NCBI GenBank assembly: GCA_018056825.1
Contig: JAGPEW010000054.1
Span: 1-5,873, forward strand
Reading direction: 5' to 3'
Length of the DNA stretch: 5,873 bases
DNA from: Candidatus Sordicultor aquaticus
Lineage (GTDB): Bacteria > Atribacterota > Atribacteria > Atribacterales > Caldatribacteriaceae
Below the pieces are notes generated by a model, which saw only the letters and a list, made by a program, of their open reading frames with translations, made no database searches and was not told where the DNA came from. Position 1 is the stretch's first letter, and every line of letters begins with the position of its first letter. This document shows positions 1-4,927 of this stretch, one piece after another. Both the position numbers and the translations under genes were made by a program.

Positions 1-898
1 CATTTTTCACGAAACAGAGGGGATTTTCTTTGCTGCGAGTGGAATAGAATTTTTAGATTTATTCTGGAAACTTATGGATACGTCTCATACCCTATGGGTG
101 GCTAGTAAAGAGGTCATTATACTAGCCGGGGAATTAAAGTCTCACCTCCTTAAGGGTCGAGAAAATTTAATACCTTTAGACAGCGAACATAATGCTCTGT
201 GGCAAATGTTCAAAGGAGTTAAAAGGGAAGAGGTTTCCCGAATTTATTTGACCGCTTCTGGGGGAGCATTTTATGAGTGGCAGGGTCGATGGGATGATAT
301 TACTCCGGAAATGGCTTTAGCTCATCCTAATTGGAAGATGGGAGCTAAAATCACTATTGATTCCGCTAATCTGATAAATAAGGGGTTAGAAGTTATTGAA
401 GCTTCTTCTTTGTTTGGATTTGACGTTGAAGAAATAGAAGTAGTGGTGCAAAGAGAAAGTTTTATCCATGCCTTAATAGAATTAAGAGATGGATTCTCTT
501 TAGCCTTGCTTTCTCCTCCGGATATGAGATCGGTAATTTTAAATGCCATATCTAAAGGAAAAAGAGAGGAAAACCCCTTCCAAAGTCTAGATTTCTCTCA
601 AATTAAGTCTTTGAGTTTTAGCTATCCTGTGCCAGAAAAATTTGTTGGTTTTTATTTAGCCAGAGAGGCAAGTAGAAAAGGTAAGGGTTATGCGGCGCTT
701 TTTTGTGGAGCTGATGAAGCATTGGTTAGGGCTTTTCTCTCTAGAGAAATTTGCTTTGGGGATATACCTCTTATCTTAGAAAGAGTTTTAGAGCAAGAGA
801 TTAGCCCTCCAGAGAGTTTAGAAAAAGTAAAAACTATCTATCACCAAGGTTATCGATTAGCTCAAACATTAGTTTTGGAAGGAAATAATTTACAATGA
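1..898 (+). CDS. dxr: 1-deoxy-D-xylulose 5-phosphate reductoisomerase, 5'-truncated by the window
   Basis: This cytosolic enzyme converts DXP to 2-C-methyl-erythritol 4-phosphate with NADPH and a divalent metal, the committed step of the MEP isoprenoid pathway. The frame is open from base 2 and gives 298 residues. The family runs to about 380-400, so roughly 85-100 N-terminal residues with the NADPH-binding GSTGSIG motif lie upstream. The ATG at 74 is internal, because homology begins before it. Visible motifs are ASKE (NADPH site), LDSEHNA (metal Asp and Glu, plus the catalytic His), TASGGAF, HPNWKMG (mobile active-site loop), DSANLINKGLE (phosphate-binding Ser/Asn/Lys and metal Glu) and FIHAL. 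Residues matching E. coli H153, H209, E231 and H257 are kept. Departures from consensus are NKES to SKEV, HPQS to QRES, GGPF to GGAF, and AANE to GADE. The stop overlaps the rseP start (ATGA, 895-898). Identification is firm; normal activity is inferred. Confidence -1.
   Translation, partial: IFHETEGIFFAASGIEFLDLFWKLMDTSHTLWVASKEVIILAGELKSHLLKGRENLIPLDSEHNALWQMFKGVKREEVSRIYLTASGGAFYEWQGRWDDITPEMALAHPNWKMGAKITIDSANLINKGLEVIEASSLFGFDVEEIEVVVQRESFIHALIELRDGFSLALLSPPDMRSVILNAISKGKREENPFQSLDFSQIKSLSFSYPVPEKFVGFYLAREASRKGKGYAALFCGADEALVRAFLSREICFGDIPLILERVLEQEISPPESLEKVKTIYHQGYRLAQTLVLEGNNLQ
877..884 (+). promoter_or_regulatory. Ribosome binding site for rseP
   Basis: A GGAAGGAA purine block inside the end of dxr precedes the rseP ATG at 895 by about 10-12 bases. 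It is a weak to moderate Shine-Dalgarno match. Together with the ATGA stop/start overlap it supports the ATG at 895 and translational coupling to dxr. Confidence -1.
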
Positions 899-1947
899 TA
901 ATAACTATATTAGCTTTTATCTTTGTCATTAGCCTTTTAATAATAGTTCATGAATTTGGGCATTTCATTATGGCTAAGTGGTTTGGGGTACAAGTTTTGA
1001 GTTTTTCCATAGGTTATGGCCCTCAATTGGTATCTTTTACCCGAGGAGAAACCGAATTTTCTATTCGTCTTCTACCTCTTGGTGGTTTTGTAAAAATGGG
1101 AGGAATGGAAGGAAATGTTATTGAAGGATATGAAGAAACCCAGATTCCTCTAGAGAAGAGATTTGATCACAAACCTCTGTGGCAGCGCAGCCTCATTGTA
1201 GCAGCTGGTCCTATTATGAATATAGTACTTTCCATAGTTTTATTGTTTATTGTTTTTAGCGTAACAGGAATCCCCACTGGAAATCTGAAGGTGCAAGAAG
1301 TAATAGCCGGTGGACCAGCAGACCAAGCAGGAATAAGAGTAGGAGATGTAATTTTAGCGGTTAACGGAAAACCTACTTCTAATCTAGATGAGGTAATAAA
1401 TATTATTTCTTCTAATCCTGGAGAGGAAATAGAGTTGACAGTAAAGAGAGGGGAAGAGAAAATAAACTTAAAAGTTGTTCCGGAGTGGAATGAGGCGGAA
1501 AAACGAGCGCTTATTCAGGTAGTTTTTGGAGTAGAAAACCAAAGATTAAACCCCTTTTTAACTTTATTTAACAGCGCTAAAACAGTGGTTAACTGGTTTA
1601 TCCTTACTGCTTTGGGTTTACTTTATATTATTTTGGGAAAAGTTCCAGCAGAGGTGGCCGGTCCCTTGGGTATAGCTCAAATAGCTGGCCAAGCGGCTCA
1701 GTTAGGGTTTTTAAACCTTCTTATGTTCTCTGCAGTGGTTAGTGTATCCTTAGCTCTTTTTAATCTTTTGCCCATACCCGTATTGGATGGGGGATACTTA
1801 TTGCTTTTCCTTTATGAAAAAATTCGGGGTAAACCCCTAGAACCAGAAAAAGTAGGGTGGGTTTATTTTATCGGGATAGTTTTAATCTTTTCTTTAGCTA
1901 TTTTTGCTACCTATCAAGATATTATAAGAATAGTGGTAGGAGAATGA
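895..1947 (+). CDS. rseP: RseP/RasP-type site-2 zinc metalloprotease (M50 family)
   Basis: This intramembrane protease cuts single-pass membrane proteins, classically anti-sigma factors already trimmed by a site-1 protease, and remnant signal peptides. The 350-residue protein starts with a hydrophobic helix (about 2-25) that contains the zinc motif HEFGH at 19-23 (His19, Glu20, His23). It continues with PLGGFVKMGG at 61-70, a membrane segment near 98-124 with GPIMN at 105-109, one PDZ domain at about 129-195, and a hydrophobic stretch around 230-248. GPLGI follows at 256-260, then the third zinc ligand in NLLPIPVLDG (290-299, Asp298), and a last helix at about 321-345. The single PDZ domain and length match the Gram-positive RasP-like form rather than the roughly 450-residue two-PDZ E. 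coli protein. All catalytic residues are present. It overlaps dxr and ispG by 4 bases each. No anti-sigma substrate is encoded nearby, so its target is unknown. Confidence -1.
   Translation: MIITILAFIFVISLLIIVHEFGHFIMAKWFGVQVLSFSIGYGPQLVSFTRGETEFSIRLLPLGGFVKMGGMEGNVIEGYEETQIPLEKRFDHKPLWQRSLIVAAGPIMNIVLSIVLLFIVFSVTGIPTGNLKVQEVIAGGPADQAGIRVGDVILAVNGKPTSNLDEVINIISSNPGEEIELTVKRGEEKINLKVVPEWNEAEKRALIQVVFGVENQRLNPFLTLFNSAKTVVNWFILTALGLLYIILGKVPAEVAGPLGIAQIAGQAAQLGFLNLLMFSAVVSVSLALFNLLPIPVLDGGYLLLFLYEKIRGKPLEPEKVGWVYFIGIVLIFSLAIFATYQDIIRIVVGE
1938..1942 (+). promoter_or_regulatory. Shine-Dalgarno core abutting the ispG start
   Basis: AGGAG ends one base before the ATG at 1944, far closer than the usual 5-9 bases. 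Initiation probably depends on the ribosome finishing rseP at the overlapping TGA (1945-1947). The ATG is kept because the N-terminal length then fits the IspG family. Confidence -1.
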
Positions 1948-3014
1948 AAAGAGAGAATACTCAGGAAGTCCCTTTGGGAAGAATAAAAGTGGGGAGTACT
2001 AACCCTATCTGGGTAGAAGCAATGGGGAGAGAAAGCCCCGCTAAGGTTAGTGAAAGTATAGAAGAAATAAAAGAAGCTCAAGAGGAAGGATGCGAGATTT
2101 TTCGTTTAGCTGTGCCTGATGAAGGATCTCTTTTTGGTCTTTCTCGGATTAAAAAGCAAGTAGACCTTCCCTTAATAGCTGATGTTCATTTTCGTTTGGA
2201 CTTGGGGATAAAAGCAGCTCAGCTGGGTATAGATGCAGTAAGGATAAACCCTGGCACAGTGGGTAATCAAGAAAATTTGGAAGAATTGATAAAAATCTTA
2301 AAAGATAAAAACTTAGCCCTTCGCTTAGGGGCTAATACTGGTTCTATCCCCCCTCGCTACCGAAAAAAAAATCGAGTAGAAGCACTTTTTGACAGTTTGG
2401 AAGAGTTATTGGCTATTCCTGAAAAAAATAACTTTAGAAATATAATTCTTTCTGCTAAATCTACCGATGTAGAAGAAACTATTGCTATATATGATAAATT
2501 AAGCCAGGCTTTTTTTTACCCTTTACATGTGGGATTGACCGAAGCAGGGGAGGGAGAAGAAGGAATTGTCAAATCTTCTATCGCTTTGGGGATAATTTTG
2601 CGAGAGGGGATAGGAAACAATATCCGAGTTTCTTTAACTGCTCCTACACCGGTTTTAGAGACTCGAATAGCCTGGAGTATTTTAGAAGCTTTGAAACTAA
2701 GGTCTCGAGGATTAGAAATAATCTCCTGTCCTACTTGTGCCCGAAGAAAGGGGGATGTAGTAATGTTAACCCAACACTTTAAGCAGAAAGTAAAAGAGAG
2801 AAAAATAAAGATGGTAGGTAAAGTGGCTATAATGGGTTGTGAAGTAAATGGACCAGGAGAAGCGAAAGAAGCAGATTGGGGTATTGCTTTTGCTACCAAA
2901 GATAGAGCTCTTCTTTTTTCTCGGGGAGAGAGGATAAAATTGGTTAAGCAAGAAGAGGCAGAAGAAGAATTGATAAATTTGATTATAGAAGAAATGGAGG
3001 AGAAAAAACCTTGA
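1944..3014 (+). CDS. ispG: 4-hydroxy-3-methylbut-2-enyl diphosphate synthase (IspG/GcpE)
   Basis: This [4Fe-4S] enzyme reductively opens methylerythritol cyclodiphosphate to HMBPP, the penultimate MEP step, using flavodoxin or ferredoxin electrons. The chosen ATG overlaps the rseP stop and gives 356 residues, normal for the short bacterial form. The frame is open 29 codons further upstream inside rseP, but those residues do not look like IspG. An N-terminal TIM barrel carries FRLAVP, ADVHF, RINPG, RLGANTGS, SAKSTDV, HVGLTEAG and RVSLTA, matching the conserved substrate-binding Arg, Asp, Asn and Lys positions. The C-terminal cluster domain has CPTC (Cys262, Cys265) and GCEVNGPGE (Cys299, Glu306), the three cysteines plus glutamate that bind the cluster. 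Oddities: the family's QSMTNT is replaced by EAMGRE, and the gene holds an A9 run (2363-2371) and a T8 run (2510-2517). The stop overlaps the proS TTG start. Confidence -1.
   Translation: MKRENTQEVPLGRIKVGSTNPIWVEAMGRESPAKVSESIEEIKEAQEEGCEIFRLAVPDEGSLFGLSRIKKQVDLPLIADVHFRLDLGIKAAQLGIDAVRINPGTVGNQENLEELIKILKDKNLALRLGANTGSIPPRYRKKNRVEALFDSLEELLAIPEKNNFRNIILSAKSTDVEETIAIYDKLSQAFFYPLHVGLTEAGEGEEGIVKSSIALGIILREGIGNNIRVSLTAPTPVLETRIAWSILEALKLRSRGLEIISCPTCARRKGDVVMLTQHFKQKVKERKIKMVGKVAIMGCEVNGPGEAKEADWGIAFATKDRALLFSRGERIKLVKQEEAEEELINLIIEEMEEKKP
2996..3002 (+). promoter_or_regulatory. Strong ribosome binding site that decides the proS start
   Basis: GGAGGAG inside the end of ispG stands 8 bases before TTG at 3011 but 14 before the ATG at 3017. 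The spacing favours TTG. So does the resulting N-terminus MRMS, which resembles the MRxS start common in bacterial ProRS. Confidence -1.
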
Positions 3015-4267
3015 GGATGTCTTCGCTTTTTGTTCCCACTTTAAAAGAGAACCCCCAAGAAGCAGAAATAGCAAGCCACAGTTTGATGTTGCGGTCCGGA
3101 ATGATTAGGCAGCTCTCTTCAGGTATTTATATTTTTTTACCTTTAGGACTACGAGTGCTTAATAAAATTACTAAAATAGTTAAAGAAGAAATGGATAGAG
3201 CAGGAGGACAGGAGTTACTTCTACCCACCTTACATCCCGGAGAACTGTGGAAAGAAACGGGAAGATGGGATATTTATGGACCAGAGTTGCTTCGATTAAA
3301 AGACCGTAAGGATAGAGACTTTTGCCTTGGACCTACTCATGAAGAAGTAATTACTGATTTAGCCCGCCGCGAGATTCGTTCTTACCGTCAACTTCCTCTT
3401 TTATTATACCAGATTCAAACTAAATTTAGAGATGAAATTAGGCCCCGGTTTGGGGTAATGAGAGCTCGAGAGTTTATAATGAAAGATCTATACAGTTTTG
3501 ATAGGGATTGGGAAGGGTTAAAAGTTAGTTACGATAAGATGTACAATGCTTACTGTAGAGTTTTCAGTCGTTGTGGCTTATCTTATAAAGCTGTTCCAGC
3601 AGAAAGTGGAGTAATTGGTGGAGAAGTATCTCACGAATTTCTAATTCTTGCTGATTCCGGAGAAGAAAAATTGTGGGTATGTCCGGTTTGTGATTTTAGT
3701 ACTACTAAAGATGAGGAAACATGTCCTCACTGTGGAGCTAAGTTAGAAGAGAAGAAAGGGATAGAAGTAGGTCACATATTTCAGTTAGGGACCAAATATA
3801 GTGAACCCATGAGAGCTTATTTTGTAGATAGAGATGGGGAAGAAAAACCGCTAATTATGGGTTGTTATGGTATTGGTATAGGTAGAACTATGGCTGCAGC
3901 CATTGAGGCTTACCATGATGAGAAAGGAATTCAGTGGCCTCTCAATATTTCACCGTATGAGGTTACAATAATACCAATTAACTGGAAAAAGCCTGAACAA
4001 CAAGAAGTGGCAGAAGAAATTTACCAAGATTTGAAAGGGAAAAACTTTGAGGTAGTAATAGATGATCGAGAATTTAGTGCTGGTTATAAATTTAATGAAG
4101 CAGATTTAATTGGTTTTCCTCTTCAGGTAATTGTGGGAGAGAAAGCACCTTCGGGAGGTATTGTAGAGATTAAAGTTCGTCAGATGGATAAGAGATGGGA
4201 GACGAAAAAAGAAGAGCTCTTAGATCTTCTTTTAAAATTAAAGGAGGAATTGGCTCCAAAAGCCTGA
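3011..4267 (+). CDS. proS: Prolyl-tRNA synthetase, short form lacking the INS editing domain
   Basis: This class II synthetase charges tRNA-Pro with proline in the cytosol. The TTG start overlaps the ispG stop and gives 418 residues, against about 570 for the E. coli type. Motif 1 lies around 57-76 (LLLPTLHP). GPTHEE at 107-112 is the proline/ATP-site loop. Motif 2 is at about 139-160 (FRDE then RPRFG), motif 3 is GCYGIGIGR at 284-292, and the anticodon-binding domain covers about 315-418. Between motifs 2 and 3, where bacterial ProRS normally carries the roughly 180-residue YbaK-like INS domain that hydrolyses Ala-tRNA-Pro, there are only about 30 residues. These hold Cys224, Cys227, Cys238 and Cys241, a likely zinc knuckle. 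The sequence then resumes at GIEVGHIFQLGTKYSE, as in full-length homologues. The core motifs are intact, so aminoacylation is expected, but cis-editing is not. Confidence -1.
   Translation: MRMSSLFVPTLKENPQEAEIASHSLMLRSGMIRQLSSGIYIFLPLGLRVLNKITKIVKEEMDRAGGQELLLPTLHPGELWKETGRWDIYGPELLRLKDRKDRDFCLGPTHEEVITDLARREIRSYRQLPLLLYQIQTKFRDEIRPRFGVMRAREFIMKDLYSFDRDWEGLKVSYDKMYNAYCRVFSRCGLSYKAVPAESGVIGGEVSHEFLILADSGEEKLWVCPVCDFSTTKDEETCPHCGAKLEEKKGIEVGHIFQLGTKYSEPMRAYFVDRDGEEKPLIMGCYGIGIGRTMAAAIEAYHDEKGIQWPLNISPYEVTIIPINWKKPEQQEVAEEIYQDLKGKNFEVVIDDREFSAGYKFNEADLIGFPLQVIVGEKAPSGGIVEIKVRQMDKRWETKKEELLDLLLKLKEELAPKA
4241..4247 (+). promoter_or_regulatory. Perfect but distant Shine-Dalgarno upstream of the glycosyltransferase gene
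   Basis: AAGGAGG lies in the 3' end of proS, 23 bases before the ATG at 4271, well beyond normal spacing. No start codon in the right frame lies closer, because the proS TGA (4265-4267) is in the same frame as the downstream gene. It may hold terminating ribosomes for reinitiation, or it may only be part of a Glu-rich coding stretch. Confidence -1.
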
Positions 4268-4270
4268 TGT

Positions 4271-4927
4271 ATGGAAGTAGACATAAATACTAAAGCTACA
4301 GCTATCATAGCTGCTTACAATGAAGAAAAAACCATTGGTCCTATTATTGATGTTCTAAAAGCTATTCCTTTTCTTAATCAGATTGTGGTGGTAAGCGATG
4401 GTTCTACTGACCATACAGTAGATGTTGCTAAAAGTAAAGGAGTAGAAGTAGTAGAATTATTATACAACGTAGGTAAAGGCGGAGCTCTCTATCAAGGGTT
4501 GATGAGTACTACTTCTAATGTAGTACTCCTATTAGATGCCGACTTGATAGGACTTACTCCTCAGCATGTAATTGATTTGATTAGGCCAGTTATGGACAAT
4601 GAAGCTGATGTTACTATTGGCATCTTTGAAGATGGTCGCTTTGCCACCGATTTTGCTCAAAAAATTGCTCCTTTTCTTTCTGGTCAGAGAGCTATAAGAG
4701 TTGACATTTTGCGTAACATTCCTGATATGGAAATTTCTCGTTATGGAGTAGAGGTGGCCATTAATCGTTATATCCGCAAAAACGAAGTGAAAGTAAAATT
4801 AGTTAAACTCCCGGGACTGACTCAAGTTATGAAAGAGGAAAAACTAGGATTAGTTAAGGGTTTAAGAGAGAGAATGAGAATGTACTGGGATATTATTAAA
4901 AATCTTTATAAGGGAGGTAATGGATAA
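4271..4927 (+). CDS. Family-2 glycosyltransferase, small soluble GT-A type, acceptor unknown
   Basis: It probably transfers a sugar from a nucleotide-sugar donor to an unidentified acceptor. The 218 residues form one GT-A domain. ATAIIAAYNEEKTIG at 9-23 is the nucleotide-binding start, DGSTD is at 43-47, and GKGGAL at 68-73. DADLIGL at 89-95 supplies the metal-binding DxD (Asp89, Asp91). FLSGQRAIR follows at 135-143, SRYGVEVAINRY at 156-167, and a basic tail at about 188-214 (KEEKLGLVKG). I see no membrane helix or signal peptide, so it is likely cytosolic. The SGQRA and YGVE stretches recall glucosyl-3-phosphoglycerate synthases (GT81) and dolichol-phosphate-mannose-like GT2 enzymes, but this is resemblance only. 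It starts 3 bases after the proS stop in the same frame, and overlaps hflX by 8 bases. ATG 4271 is the only plausible start, since the TGA lies just upstream. Confidence -1.
   Translation: MEVDINTKATAIIAAYNEEKTIGPIIDVLKAIPFLNQIVVVSDGSTDHTVDVAKSKGVEVVELLYNVGKGGALYQGLMSTTSNVVLLLDADLIGLTPQHVIDLIRPVMDNEADVTIGIFEDGRFATDFAQKIAPFLSGQRAIRVDILRNIPDMEISRYGVEVAINRYIRKNEVKVKLVKLPGLTQVMKEEKLGLVKGLRERMRMYWDIIKNLYKGGNG
4504..4528 (+). repeat. Perfect 9-bp inverted repeat inside the glycosyltransferase gene
   Basis: GAGTACTAC (4504-4512) and GTAGTACTC (4520-4528) are exact reverse complements around a 7-base loop (4513-4519). The arms encode part of MSTTSNVVL. No T-run follows, so it is not an intrinsic terminator. 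It could form an mRNA hairpin or serve as a dyad protein-binding site, or it may be chance. Confidence -1.
4912..4917 (+). promoter_or_regulatory. Shine-Dalgarno core close to the hflX start
   Basis: GGGAGG ends two bases before the ATG at 4920. The only other nearby start, TTG at 4932, is 14 bases away, so neither spacing is ideal. The ATG is preferred because it is a standard start and overlaps the preceding stop by 8 bases, which suggests coupling. Confidence -1.

Noticed and set aside
74..76. ATG as the start of dxr
   Set aside because: The frame is open to the window edge and upstream residues continue the Dxr alignment (AASG and the following helix), so the gene is truncated by the window.
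322..549. Minus-strand open frame of 75 codons inside dxr
   Set aside because: It lies fully antisense to a well-matched dxr coding stretch, has no recognisable domain, and reads as a shadow frame.
1826..1837. GGGG-TAAA-CCCC inverted repeat at the end of rseP as an operator or terminator
   Set aside because: A four-base-pair stem with a four-base loop, no T-run, and location inside coding sequence make chance the better explanation.
1857..1943. Upstream in-frame extension of ispG from an ATG inside rseP
   Set aside because: The extra 29 residues come from the rseP membrane-helix region in another frame. They are aromatic-rich, unlike IspG N-termini, and would demand a 91-base overlap.
2501..2517. 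AAGCC-A-GGCTT followed by eight T as a terminator
   Set aside because: The one-base loop cannot fold into a stable hairpin, and the site is within the conserved middle of ispG.
2516..3074. Two overlapping minus-strand open frames across ispG and the start of proS
   Set aside because: Both are antisense to conserved motifs, including CPTC and NGPGE. Their low-complexity Phe/Leu/Ser-rich products are what purine-rich coding strands give in reverse.
4267..4293. ATG overlapping the proS stop as a glycosyltransferase start
   Set aside because: That frame stops after eight codons and does not encode the glycosyltransferase.
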